From NCBI GenBank assembly GCA_963792405.1, contig CAWBVU010000006.1, positions 124,001 to 188,000 on the forward strand: a stretch of 64,000 bases of DNA, read 5' to 3'. The stretch is from SZUA-442 sp963792405 (lineage in GTDB: Bacteria; Actinomycetota; Acidimicrobiia; Spongiisociales; UBA5794). A program made the translations under genes and the position numbers. Below are positions 8,786-17,823 of the stretch, piece by piece; position 1 is the stretch's first letter; each line of letters starts with the position of its first letter. Below the pieces are notes generated by a model. It made no database searches. It saw only the letters and a program-made list of their open reading frames with translations, and was not told the origin of the DNA.

Positions 8786-9387
8786 CCGCGCGCACGGACC
8801 GTCGATCGTCAGGGCGCGTCGTATGGGCCGTCATCGTCGCCTGCCTCCTCTTCGTGCTCCTCGCGATCGTCGTCGCAGGTCGCTTCGGGAGTGACCCATC
8901 GCTGTCATCATCCCCGCTCATCGGACGGGAGGCGCCGACGGACCCGATCGCCCTCCAGGACGGCTCGGGGGTGATGTCGCTCGCGGACCTCCGGGGCGAC
9001 ATCGTCGTGGTCAACTTCTGGGCGTCGTGGTGCCTCGGGTGCAGGGACGAGCACCCCGCGCTCGTGCGTGCTGCGCAGGAGTATGACGGCTTCGGCACGA
9101 CGTTCGTCGCGGTCAACTATCAGGACGCACCGGAGCGGGCGGCGGCATTCCTCGCCGAGCTGGGGGAGAGCGCGTCGACGATCTACACGGTCGACGACGG
9201 CTCATCGACCGCCTTCGCGTGGGGTGTCCTCGGCCTGCCCGAGACGTTCTTCGTCGACCGCGACGGCGTCGTGGTCGGCAAGGTGTCGGGGCCCGTGTCC
9301 TACGGGCTCCTCTCCCAGACCCTCGACCAGATCATCCTCGGGGGTGTCGTGGGCGACATCACCACGGGCGAGGTCGAGAACCGCTGA
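8782..9387 (+). CDS. ccmG: CcmG/ResA-like membrane thioredoxin
   Basis: A 201-residue protein with a basic N-terminus, a single membrane anchor (about residues 13-33) and a thioredoxin fold outside the membrane. The active site is WCLGC (Cys84, Cys87) and the cis-proline is in GLPETFF. It belongs to the TlpA/ResA/CcmG group that reduces apocytochrome c or CcmH outside the cytoplasm. GTG at 8782 overlaps the upstream stop. This is the last gene of the operon. Confidence 0.88.
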   Translation: MTARTDRRSSGRVVWAVIVACLLFVLLAIVVAGRFGSDPSLSSSPLIGREAPTDPIALQDGSGVMSLADLRGDIVVVNFWASWCLGCRDEHPALVRAAQEYDGFGTTFVAVNYQDAPERAAAFLAELGESASTIYTVDDGSSTAFAWGVLGLPETFFVDRDGVVVGKVSGPVSYGLLSQTLDQIILGGVVGDITTGEVENR

Positions 9388-9420
9388 GGACCTCCGTGCC
9401 GACCGGGTGGGTCGCCCCAC

Positions 9421-9621
9421 TCAGCGGATGACGAGGGATTCCATGAGCCGCTCGGTGGCGTCGGTGATCTCGGCGACCGCGCGAGCGAAGGCGTCCTCGT
9501 TGTGCGCGGCGGGCGAGGTGAAGCCGGAGACCTTCCTCACGTACTGGAGGGCCGCCTCCTCCATCGCGGCACGATCGTCGACCTCGCGGCCCTCGCGGAG
9601 CCTGTGGATGGATCTGCACAT
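9421..9621 (-). CDS. DUF2277 family protein
   Basis: A 66-residue protein that begins MCRSIHRLRE and contains ALQYVRKVSGF, close to the conserved core of the DUF2277 family (typically 65-90 residues, function unknown). I chose the ATG at 9621 because a TACCGT -10 element ends 7 bases upstream and because family members begin with MCR. A longer frame further upstream would cross into the aminopeptidase gene. It is transcribed divergently from pepN with only 61 bases between the starts. Confidence 0.85.
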   Translation of the reverse strand: MCRSIHRLREGREVDDRAAMEEAALQYVRKVSGFTSPAAHNEDAFARAVAEITDATERLMESLVIR

Positions 9622-9628
9622 GGCGGTC

Positions 9629-9674
9629 ACGGTAGACGCCGCGCAGACGACTGGCATGCGCAGTTCGATAGCCT
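9629..9674. promoter_or_regulatory. Divergent promoters for DUF2277 gene and pepN
   Basis: On the minus strand TACCGT (9634-9629) precedes the DUF2277 ATG by 7 bases. On the plus strand TAGCCT (9669-9674) precedes the pepN ATG by 8 bases. Neither start has a clear ribosome site, so both transcripts look leaderless or nearly so. Confidence 0.5.
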
Positions 9675-9682
9675 GCCCCACC

Positions 9683-12229
9683 ATGACGATCGAAGAACAC
9701 GAAGCCCACGCCACCGAGCGGGCCCACGCCACCGAGGCGGACTTCCGCCTCCCGCGCACCGTGATCCCGGAGCGCTACCGCATCGTGATCGAACCCGACC
9801 TCGACACCGCCGACTTCGCGGGATCGGTCGACATCGACGTCGACGTCACCTCCCCGACGGCGGTCGTGGTGCTCAATGCCGTCGACCTCGAGATCCTCGA
9901 CGCCGAGGTCTCCTCCGACGGCGTGACGCTGTCCGCGGACGCTTCGCTCGATCCCGAGACGGGGCGCCTCACCCTCGTGCTCGACGGCGAGCTCGCTGCC
10001 GGGCCTGCCACCGTGTCGATCAGATACACCGGTGTGCTCAACGACCAGCTGCGGGGGTTCTACCGGTCGACCTACGTCGATGGCGAGGGAGACGAGCACG
10101 TCATCGCCACCACGCAGTTCGAGTCCACCGATGCGCGGCGTGCATTCCCGAGCTGGGACGAGCCCGACCTGAAGGCCACGTTCACCGTATCGCTCGTCGT
10201 CGAGGCCCACCTGACTGCGGTGTCGAACGCCGCAGAGGTCGCCCGCACCCGGCTCGACGACGGGAGGGTCAGGGTCGACTTCGCAGAGACGATCCGCATG
10301 TCGACCTACCTCGTGGCGTTCGTCGTGGGGGAGCTCGAGGTGACCGACCCCGTCGATGTCGACGGCACACCGCTGCGGATCGTCACGCCGCCGGGAAAGC
10401 TCCACCTCACGAGGTTCGCCCTCGAGTCCGGGGCCTTCGCGCTCGAGTTCTTCGCGTCGTACTACGGCGTGCCGTATCCGGGGGACAAGCTCGACATGGT
10501 CGCCGTGCCCGACTTCGGGTTCGGGGCGATGGAGAACCTCGGCTGCATCATCTATCGGGAGTCCGCGCTCCTGGTCGACGAGGCGACGGCCACCCAGGCG
10601 GAGCTCGCCCGGGTGGCCTCCGTGATCGCCCATGAGATCGCCCACATGTGGTTCGGCGACCTCGTCACCATGAAGTGGTGGAACGGGGTGTGGCTCAACG
10701 AGGCCTTTGCGACCTTCGCCGAGAACAAGTGCACGGCGGCGTTCAGGCCGGAGTGGAAGTACTGGCTGACGTTCGCGACCGACAGGGCCACCAGTCAGGA
10801 GACCGACGCGCTCACGGCCACACGGCCGATCGAGTTCCCTGTCGCCTCGCCCTCGGAGGCCGACGCCATGTTCGACGTCCTCACCTACGAGAAGGGCTCG
10901 TCCGTGCTGCGGATGATGGAGCAGTACCTGTCGGAGGAGGTCTTCCGGGCGGGTGTCTCGCTCTACCTGCAACGCCACGCGTTCGCCAACACCGACAACG
11001 AGGACCTCTGGCGCGCGCTCGAGGAGGTCTCGGGTGAGCCCGTCGGGGACATCATGGACACATGGATCTTCCAGGGGGGCTACCCGATCCTGGACGTGGA
11101 AACGGATGGCGATGCCGTGGTCCTCTCACAGCGGCCCTTCAGGCTCCTCGGTGGTGGCGAGGGATCGTGGCAGGTCCCCGTCCTGTACCGCTCGAGCGAC
11201 GGGGAGGGCAGGGTGGTCCTCGGTGAGGAGCCGGTATCGATCGAGGTGGGCGACGACCTGATCGTCGACGCCGGGGGAGATGGCTTCTACCGCGTCGCGT
11301 ACTCGCCAGAGCTGTTCACGTCCCTCGTGGAGCGGCTCTCGCACCTCGACGCCGTGGAGCGGTACTCGGTCGTGTCCGACGCCCTTGCCGAGATGCTGGC
11401 GGGAACGGTCCCGGCGACGGAGTACCTGGAGCTCATCCGGCACCTCGGGGACGAGCCGGAGAACGAGATCTGGCAGCTCGCCTTGTCGGGTGTCGATGAG
11501 CTCGACCGGATCGTGTCATCCGATGACAGGGACCTCTTGAGGGCATTCGCCCGCAACCTCATCGCGCCGAGGGCAGAGGAGCTCGGATGGCTCGCGGAGC
11601 CGGAGGAGTCCGATCGGCGGAAGGCCCTCAGGGGCCAGTTGTTGCGGGCCATGGCCATCCTCGGAGACGACACCGACACGATCGACGAGGCACGACGCAT
11701 CGAGGGCGCAGGCGGCGGGATCGACGCCGAGGTGGCGGATGCCGCCCTCGCGATCGTCGCGTCTCGCGGCGACCTCGACGACTTCGAGCGCTTCATCGCC
11801 CGCTCGAAGTCCGCTCCCACGCCGCAGCTGACGGTCAAGTACCTCAGGGCCGCGGCATCGGTCCCGCATCCGGATGTCGCGTCCAGGATGATCGACATGA
11901 TCCTCGCGGGGGACATCAGGTCCCAGGACTCGTTCTGGGTCCTCGCCGTGCTGATCGGCCACAGGGACACCGGGGCCATGGCCTGGCAGCTGGTGACGGA
12001 ACGATGGGACGACCTCATGGCGGTGCTCCCACCCGCGCACCGCCATCGGATCCTGGACCACCTCAGGTATCGGTCCGAGCCCGAGATCGCAGGCTCCCTC
12101 CGTGCCTGGTTCGCCGACCATCCCATCCCGGGGGCGGACAAGGCGGTGAGCCAGAAGCTCGAGATGGTCGACGTGCGCGCCGGCCTGCGACAGCGCGAGT
12201 CGGAACGTCTGGGCGACGCCCTGGCCTGA
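9683..12229 (+). CDS. pepN: Aminopeptidase N (M1 family)
   Basis: An 848-residue zinc metallo-aminopeptidase of family M1. It shows the exopeptidase motif GAMEN (near residue 282) and HEIAH (His317) with a downstream glutamate in NEAFATFAE completing the HExxH-x18-E site. A C-terminal ERAP1-like helical domain spans about residues 530-840. It removes N-terminal residues from peptides in the cytoplasm. The start is the ATG at 9683; the frame is open far upstream, but those codons overlap the divergent gene and show no family similarity. The length matches actinobacterial PepN (about 850). Confidence 0.93.
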   Translation: MTIEEHEAHATERAHATEADFRLPRTVIPERYRIVIEPDLDTADFAGSVDIDVDVTSPTAVVVLNAVDLEILDAEVSSDGVTLSADASLDPETGRLTLVLDGELAAGPATVSIRYTGVLNDQLRGFYRSTYVDGEGDEHVIATTQFESTDARRAFPSWDEPDLKATFTVSLVVEAHLTAVSNAAEVARTRLDDGRVRVDFAETIRMSTYLVAFVVGELEVTDPVDVDGTPLRIVTPPGKLHLTRFALESGAFALEFFASYYGVPYPGDKLDMVAVPDFGFGAMENLGCIIYRESALLVDEATATQAELARVASVIAHEIAHMWFGDLVTMKWWNGVWLNEAFATFAENKCTAAFRPEWKYWLTFATDRATSQETDALTATRPIEFPVASPSEADAMFDVLTYEKGSSVLRMMEQYLSEEVFRAGVSLYLQRHAFANTDNEDLWRALEEVSGEPVGDIMDTWIFQGGYPILDVETDGDAVVLSQRPFRLLGGGEGSWQVPVLYRSSDGEGRVVLGEEPVSIEVGDDLIVDAGGDGFYRVAYSPELFTSLVERLSHLDAVERYSVVSDALAEMLAGTVPATEYLELIRHLGDEPENEIWQLALSGVDELDRIVSSDDRDLLRAFARNLIAPRAEELGWLAEPEESDRRKALRGQLLRAMAILGDDTDTIDEARRIEGAGGGIDAEVADAALAIVASRGDLDDFERFIARSKSAPTPQLTVKYLRAAASVPHPDVASRMIDMILAGDIRSQDSFWVLAVLIGHRDTGAMAWQLVTERWDDLMAVLPPAHRHRILDHLRYRSEPEIAGSLRAWFADHPIPGADKAVSQKLEMVDVRAGLRQRESERLGDALA

Positions 12230-12271
12230 ACCGCTCGGGGGCGCCGCTGGGCATGGCGCGGTCCCTGTCCC

Positions 12272-12277
12272 TAGCCT
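12272..12277 (+). promoter_or_regulatory. -10 element for hutH (leaderless)
   Basis: TAGCCT ends 6 bases before the hutH ATG, with no ribosome binding site between. This predicts a leaderless hut transcript. Confidence 0.55.
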
Positions 12278-12283
12278 GAGGAC

Positions 12284-13795
12284 ATGGACGGCATCGTCAC
12301 CATCGATGGCTCGGCGTTGACGATCGACGAGGTCGTCGCCGTCGCCCACGGAGGGGCCTCGGTCGCCTGCGGCCCCGAACTCGACGCCAGGATGACACCG
12401 GCGAGGGACCTGGTGGTTCGGGTCCTCGACGACGATGAGACCGTCTACGGGATCACCACCGGGTTCGGCGCCCTCGCCAACACGCGCATCCCGCCCGAAC
12501 GGGCCGTGGAGCTCCAGTACGACCTCCTCCGCTCCCACGCCTCGGGTGTCGGGCCGCTCCTCGATCGACCGCTCGTGCGCGCCATGCTGCTGTGCAGGGC
12601 GAGGACGCTGGCACAGGGCTACTCGGGTGTGCGTCCCGAGGTCGTGCGATTCCTCGTCGAGATGATCAATCGCGACCTCGTGCCCGCGGTCCCGTCGCAG
12701 GGCTCGGTCGGCGCATCGGGCGATCTCGCACCGTTCGCTCACCTCGCCCTCCCAGTGATCGGGGAGGGCGAGCTCCTCACCGACGAGGGGCCGCAGCCGT
12801 CCGCAGAGGTCCTCGCCGCGCATGGGCTCACGCCGCTCGCCCTCGAACCGAAGGAGGGCCTGAGCCTCCTCAACGGCACCGAGGGCATGCTCGCCCAGGG
12901 GTGCCTCGCCGTCCACAGGGCCCGCACGCTCGCCTCGACGGCCGACGCGGCGTGCGCCCTCAGCGTGGAGGCGCTCATGGCGTCGTCCCGCCCGTTCGAT
13001 CCCCGCATCCACGACCTCAGGCCCCACCCGGGCCAGCGACGCTCGGCGGCACGCATCGCGTCCCTGCTCGATGGTTCACCGATCGACGCGTCCCACCACG
13101 ACGACTTCGGCCACAAGGTCCAGGACGCCTACAGCCTCAGGTGCGCCCCCCAGGTCCACGGCGCCGTCAGGGACACGATCGAGTTCGCCGCGTCGGTGTT
13201 CGCCACGGAGCTGGGATCCGTCGTCGACAACCCCATCGTGTTCGCCGCCGACGGCGACGTCGTCTCCGGTGGGAACTTCCACGGGCAGCCCCTCGCCTTC
13301 GCCCTCGACTATCTCGCGATCGCGATCACCGAGCTCGGGTCCATCTCCGAGAGGAGGACCGATCGGCTGCTCGACCCGGATCGATCCTCGGGGCTGACCG
13401 CGTTCCTCGCCTCCGAGCCCGGTGTGTCGAGCGGCTACATGCTCACGCAGTACACGGCTGCGGCGATCGTGGCGGAGAACCGAGTGCTGTCGCATCCTGC
13501 GAGTGTCGAGTCGATCCCCACGTCGGGCCTCCAGGAGGATCACGTCTCGATGGGGTGGGGCGCGGGGCGCAAGCTCGACGTGGTGCTCACGAACACCGCC
13601 AAGGTGCTCGCCGTCGAGCTCATGTGTGCGGCGCAGGGTGTCGAGCAGCGGTCGCTGCCACCTGCGGAGGGCACGGGGTCGATGCTCGGCGCCGTCCGTT
13701 CGGTGTGCCCGTCGCTGACGAGCGACCGGCCACCCGGTCCCGACATCGAGAAGATCGCCGTCCTCGTCGAGGGCGGGGTGTTTGCAGGCGAATGA
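12284..13795 (+). CDS. hutH: Histidine ammonia-lyase
   Basis: A 503-residue enzyme that converts L-histidine to urocanate and ammonia. The MIO prosthetic group forms from Ala144-Ser145-Gly146 in GASGDLAP. Other family segments include YGITTGFG near residue 50, and QDAYSLRCAPQVHG and EDHVSMG in the second half. Length is normal for the family. It is the first gene of a hutHUI operon, with 15 bases before hutU. The TAGCCT element just upstream suggests a leaderless message; no hut repressor gene lies nearby. Confidence 0.95.
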   Translation: MDGIVTIDGSALTIDEVVAVAHGGASVACGPELDARMTPARDLVVRVLDDDETVYGITTGFGALANTRIPPERAVELQYDLLRSHASGVGPLLDRPLVRAMLLCRARTLAQGYSGVRPEVVRFLVEMINRDLVPAVPSQGSVGASGDLAPFAHLALPVIGEGELLTDEGPQPSAEVLAAHGLTPLALEPKEGLSLLNGTEGMLAQGCLAVHRARTLASTADAACALSVEALMASSRPFDPRIHDLRPHPGQRRSAARIASLLDGSPIDASHHDDFGHKVQDAYSLRCAPQVHGAVRDTIEFAASVFATELGSVVDNPIVFAADGDVVSGGNFHGQPLAFALDYLAIAITELGSISERRTDRLLDPDRSSGLTAFLASEPGVSSGYMLTQYTAAAIVAENRVLSHPASVESIPTSGLQEDHVSMGWGAGRKLDVVLTNTAKVLAVELMCAAQGVEQRSLPPAEGTGSMLGAVRSVCPSLTSDRPPGPDIEKIAVLVEGGVFAGE

Positions 13796-13810
13796 CGTCT
13801 GGAGTGCGAC

Positions 13811-15754
13811 ATGAGCGATGACGACAGGAGCTGGCTCGACCAGTTCATGGAGAACGTCGATCGGGCGACGGCTGCGGCGACGGAGGCCTGGCAGAAGACC
13901 GCGGACACGCGGGCGGACGTGTGGGAGAAGGCGAAGGTCGCCGCCGTCCGCACCGTCGACGCGGTGGACGAGGGTCTCGACCTCGCGACGAGGGCCTATG
14001 CGGGGGAGGATGCGGAGCCCGCCCCGAGGGGCGATCCCGCCAACCCCGCGTTCGCATACGGCACGGGGCCGCGTCTCGTGTCGTCGCCTCGCGGCACGAG
14101 CCTCAACACGAAGGGCTGGCTCCAGGAGGCTGCCCTCCGGTGCCTCCTGAACAACCTCGATCCGGACGTCGCGGAGATCCCCCTCGACCTCGTCGTGTAC
14201 GGGGGTCGGGGCAAGGCGGCACGGAGTTGGGAGGCCTTCGACGCCATCGTGCGGTCCCTCACCGAGCTCGAGCACGACGAGACGCTCCTCATCCAGTCCG
14301 GCAAACCGGTCGGGAGGTTCCGGACGCACGACATGGCGCCAAGGGTCCTGATCGCAAACTCGAATCTCGTGCCGGATTGGGCGACGTGGCGCCACTTCTG
14401 GGACCTCGAGGACGCTGGCCTCATGATGTACGGCCAGATGACGGCGGGGTCGTGGATCTACATCGGGACGCAGGGGATCCTCCAGGGCACCTTCCAGACC
14501 TTCGCCGCGATCGCCGACCAGCGTTTCGGCGGCAGGCTCGAGGGCACCCTCACGCTCACCGCAGGGCTCGGCGGCATGGGCGGCGCCCAGCCACTCGCCG
14601 TGACGATGAACGGAGGCGTCTGCCTGGCGGTCGACGTCGATCCCGACCGTATCGCCAAGCGCCTCGCCACGAGGTACGTGGACGAGGTCGCCCCCTCCCT
14701 CGACGATGCGGTCGCCAGGGCCCTCGCCGCGAAAGAGGCGAGGGAGGCGGTGTCGATCGCCGTGGTCGGCAACGCCGCAGAGGTGTTCCCCGAGCTCCTC
14801 GCCAGGGGGATCGCCGTCGACATCGTGACCGACCAGACCTCCGCCCACGATCCCCTCAACGGCTACATCCCGGCAGGGATGACCCTCGAGGAGGCGGCGT
14901 CACTCCGCGTCGAGGATCCCGACGAGTACATCACCCGTGCGCGTGCATCGATGGCGACCCATTGCAGGGCCATGGTCGGCTGGAAGGAGGTCGGCGCCGA
15001 GGTGTTCGACTACGGCAACAACCTCCGGGGGGAGGCACTGGAGGGTGGCTTCGCGAACGCGTTCGCGTATCCCGGATTCGTCCCCGCCTACATCAGGGAC
15101 CTGTTCTGCGAAGGGATGGGTCCGTTCCGGTGGATGGCGTTGTCCGGCGATCCCGCCGACATCAGGGCGACCGACGACGCCCTCCGTGAGCTCTTCCCCC
15201 ACAACGAGGCGCTGATGCGATGGCTCGACATGGCGGAGTCCCGTGTCGAGTTCCAGGGCCTGCCCGCTCGGATCTGCTGGCTCGGATACGGAGAGCGACA
15301 CCAGGCGGGCCTCGCGTTCAACGAGCTCGTCCGCACGGGGAGGGTGTCGGCGCCGATCGTGATCGGCCGTGACCACCTCGACTCGGGCTCCGTCGCCTCG
15401 CCGTACCGCGAGACGGAGGACATGCGCGACGGCTCCGACGCCGTCGCCGACTGGCCCATCCTCAACGCCCTGCTGAACACTGCCTCCGGCGCGGCGTGGG
15501 TCGCGGTCCACCATGGGGGAGGAGTGGGCATCGGGAAGTCGATCCATGCGGGGGCGCAGGTGGTTGCTGACGGCACACGCCAGGCGGCGAAACGGCTCGA
15601 ACGGGTGCTCACCAATGACCCCGGCATGGGCGTCATCCGGCACGCCGACGCGGGGTACGAGCGGGCGATCGAGGTCGCCCGCGAGCGTGGCGTCGTCATC
15701 CCGATGCAGGTGCCGATCGTGCAGGACGCCGAGGTCGAGGTGGCTGACGAGTGA
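13811..15754 (+). CDS. hutU: Urocanate hydratase with N-terminal helical extension
   Basis: A 647-residue urocanase, which adds water to urocanate to give imidazolonepropionate using bound NAD+. The conserved core begins near residue 92 (PRGTSL...KGWLQEAALR) and includes YGQMTAGSW and GGMGGAQPLA. Family members are about 550 residues, so the first 90 are extra: a predicted long amphipathic helix (residues 5-65, rich in Ala, Glu, Asp and Trp) and a proline-rich linker. The ATG at 13811 has a TGGAG site, follows hutH closely, and the extension has the same codon bias as the core. An internal GTG near 14087 could instead start a standard-length protein. Confidence 0.9.
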   Translation: MSDDDRSWLDQFMENVDRATAAATEAWQKTADTRADVWEKAKVAAVRTVDAVDEGLDLATRAYAGEDAEPAPRGDPANPAFAYGTGPRLVSSPRGTSLNTKGWLQEAALRCLLNNLDPDVAEIPLDLVVYGGRGKAARSWEAFDAIVRSLTELEHDETLLIQSGKPVGRFRTHDMAPRVLIANSNLVPDWATWRHFWDLEDAGLMMYGQMTAGSWIYIGTQGILQGTFQTFAAIADQRFGGRLEGTLTLTAGLGGMGGAQPLAVTMNGGVCLAVDVDPDRIAKRLATRYVDEVAPSLDDAVARALAAKEAREAVSIAVVGNAAEVFPELLARGIAVDIVTDQTSAHDPLNGYIPAGMTLEEAASLRVEDPDEYITRARASMATHCRAMVGWKEVGAEVFDYGNNLRGEALEGGFANAFAYPGFVPAYIRDLFCEGMGPFRWMALSGDPADIRATDDALRELFPHNEALMRWLDMAESRVEFQGLPARICWLGYGERHQAGLAFNELVRTGRVSAPIVIGRDHLDSGSVASPYRETEDMRDGSDAVADWPILNALLNTASGAAWVAVHHGGGVGIGKSIHAGAQVVADGTRQAAKRLERVLTNDPGMGVIRHADAGYERAIEVARERGVVIPMQVPIVQDAEVEVADE

Positions 15755-16983
15755 TGTCGAACGCGCGGGCCGCCGGTGACCTCGTGATCCGCCACATCGG
15801 CCAGCTCGTCACGAACGACCCCGCCCGCGACGGCGTCCTCGGGCTCATGTCCGACGCCGCCGTGGTGATCGTCGATGGCGCGATCGCCTGGGTCGGCCCG
15901 GACGGTGACGTGCCAGCGGCGTTCGCATCACTCGAGGCGTACGACGTCGGCGGCGCCGCGGTCGTCCCCGGGTTCGTCGACGCCCACACCCACGCCGTGT
16001 TCGCAGGAGACCGCGCCGACGAGTTCGCGATGAGGGCCGAAGGTGCGTCCTACGTCGACATCCTCGCGTCCGGCGGGGGCATCATGTCGACGGTGCGGGC
16101 CACGCGCGCAACCTCCCTCGCGGAGCTGATCGACGCATCGCTGCCGAGGGTGGGACGCATGCTGGCGAGCGGGACGACCACCGTTGAGGTCAAGACCGGC
16201 TACGGGCTCGATGTCGCCTCCGAGCGGAAGCTCCTCGATGCCATCATCGACATCGGCGATGCGCTTCCCATCGACGTCGTCCCCACCTTCCTCGGTGCCC
16301 ACGTCGTGGCGCCCGAGTTCGCGGACGACCGGAACGGGTACGTCGACCTCGTGACGGGCGCCATGCTCGATGCCGTGGCACGCGATGTCGCCTTCGTCGA
16401 CGTGTTCTGCGACGACGCCGCGTTCACGATCGACGAGACGAGGAGGATCGCGGACGCAGCCGCGGAGAGGGGCCTTCCCCTGCGCCTTCACACCGACCAA
16501 CTCTCGCACTCGGGCGGAACGGCCCTCGCGGCACAGCTCGGAGCTGTCGCCGCCGACCACCTCGACCATGCAACGGATGCCGACCTCGCCGCCCTCGCGC
16601 GGGCGGGGACGACCGCGGTGCTGCTGCCGGCGGTGTCCTTCTCGATGCGGATGCCTCCCCCCGACGGGCGCCGATTCAGGGATGCGGGAGTCACCGTCGC
16701 CCTCGCGACCGACTGCAACCCCGGCACGTCGTACGTCACCTCGATGCCCTTCGTGATCGCCCTCGCGGTCGCCTCCTGCGGCCTCACCCCGGCAGAGGCG
16801 GTCCGGGCCGCGACCGCGGGCGGTGCGGCGGCGCTCGGACTCGACGATCGCGGCGTCCTCCTACGCGGAGCGCTGGGGGATCTCGTGGTGCTCGACGCCC
16901 CGTCCTTCGTCCACCTCGCCTATCGCCCCGACGGGGATCTCGTGCGGGCCGTCGTCAAGCGGGGGCGCATCGTCGCCGGGTGA
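15754..16983 (+). CDS. hutI: Imidazolonepropionase
   Basis: A 409-residue amidohydrolase that opens imidazolonepropionate to N-formimino-glutamate. The metal site begins with DAHTHAVFAG, followed by the HutI-typical EVKTGYGL and DVFCDDAAFT. Histidines occur in LRLHTDQL and ADHLDHA, and the last metal aspartate in ALATDCNPGT. I used ATG 15754, which overlaps the hutU stop; GTG 15751 is an equally placed alternative. No hutG or hutF follows, so the final step must be encoded elsewhere. Confidence 0.93.
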   Translation: MSNARAAGDLVIRHIGQLVTNDPARDGVLGLMSDAAVVIVDGAIAWVGPDGDVPAAFASLEAYDVGGAAVVPGFVDAHTHAVFAGDRADEFAMRAEGASYVDILASGGGIMSTVRATRATSLAELIDASLPRVGRMLASGTTTVEVKTGYGLDVASERKLLDAIIDIGDALPIDVVPTFLGAHVVAPEFADDRNGYVDLVTGAMLDAVARDVAFVDVFCDDAAFTIDETRRIADAAAERGLPLRLHTDQLSHSGGTALAAQLGAVAADHLDHATDADLAALARAGTTAVLLPAVSFSMRMPPPDGRRFRDAGVTVALATDCNPGTSYVTSMPFVIALAVASCGLTPAEAVRAATAGGAAALGLDDRGVLLRGALGDLVVLDAPSFVHLAYRPDGDLVRAVVKRGRIVAG

Positions 16984-17009
16984 CGGCCCTGGCGTCCGCA
17001 CGGTGGCCC

Positions 17010-17015
17010 TAGCCT
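17010..17015 (+). promoter_or_regulatory. -10 element for the phosphodiesterase gene (leaderless)
   Basis: TAGCCT ends 7 bases before ATG 17023 and shares its CCTAGCCTG context with the hutH promoter. No ribosome site lies between. Confidence 0.5.
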
Positions 17016-17022
17016 GTGGGTG

Positions 17023-17823
17023 ATGAAGGACGTCGCCTACTTCGCAGGTGAGTACCCCATCCGGTTGGCCCATCGGGGCAGTCGCGTCCTGTGGCCGGAG
17101 AACACATGGCACGCCTTCGACCGTGCCGTGGGGGACCTGGGCTACCGCTACGTCGAGACGGACGTCCAGCTCACCTCGGACGGCGTCGTGGTCGTGTTCC
17201 ACGACGACACCCTCGAGCGCACCACCAACGGGGTCGGCGCCGTGGTGGACTGGACCTGGGAGGACCTCCGGCACCTCGACGCGGCGTACTGGTTCTCCCC
17301 CGACGGCGAGTCGTATCCCCTGCGCGGGAAGGGCATCGGGATCCACCGGCTCGACGACACGTTCACGAGGTTCCCGGACGTGTACTTCAACATCGACCTC
17401 AAGGCCAAGGACAGCCCGTGGGCGGTCGCGGAGGTGATCGCCCGATGCGACCGCGAGGACACCGTCATGATCGGGTCGTTCTCCGACCGGCGCCTCGCCC
17501 GGTTCCGCAGGATCACGAAGGGGCGGGTGGCGACCTCGGCAGGGCCCCAGGCCGCCATGTCGATGTATGCCGCATCCCGTGTCGGTCGCAGCGTCCACTT
17601 CGGGCCCGAGGCGTACCAGCTGCCCTTCTCGATGCGCGGTGCGCAGGTCGATCGCAAGCTCGTCGACGCCGTTCATCGCGCCGATGCCCATGTCCACCTG
17701 TGGACCGTCAACGAGCCCGCGGACATGCGCCGTTTCCTCGAGATGGGGGTGGACGGCATCGTCACCGACAGGCCGGATCTGCTGAACGAGGTCCTGGAGG
17801 GGCACGATGCCGGCACGGGCTGA
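17023..17823 (+). CDS. Glycerophosphodiester phosphodiesterase
   Basis: A 266-residue GDPD-family TIM-barrel enzyme without a signal peptide. It carries AHRGS (His17), PENT, ETDVQLTSDG and the second catalytic histidine in HDDTLERTTNG. It hydrolyses glycerophosphodiesters to glycerol-3-phosphate and an alcohol. I chose ATG 17023 over GTG 17020 because it fits the 7-base spacing from the TAGCCT element. The 3' end overlaps the MOSC gene by 17 bases, so the two are probably cotranscribed. Confidence 0.88.
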   Translation: MKDVAYFAGEYPIRLAHRGSRVLWPENTWHAFDRAVGDLGYRYVETDVQLTSDGVVVVFHDDTLERTTNGVGAVVDWTWEDLRHLDAAYWFSPDGESYPLRGKGIGIHRLDDTFTRFPDVYFNIDLKAKDSPWAVAEVIARCDREDTVMIGSFSDRRLARFRRITKGRVATSAGPQAAMSMYAASRVGRSVHFGPEAYQLPFSMRGAQVDRKLVDAVHRADAHVHLWTVNEPADMRRFLEMGVDGIVTDRPDLLNEVLEGHDAGTG

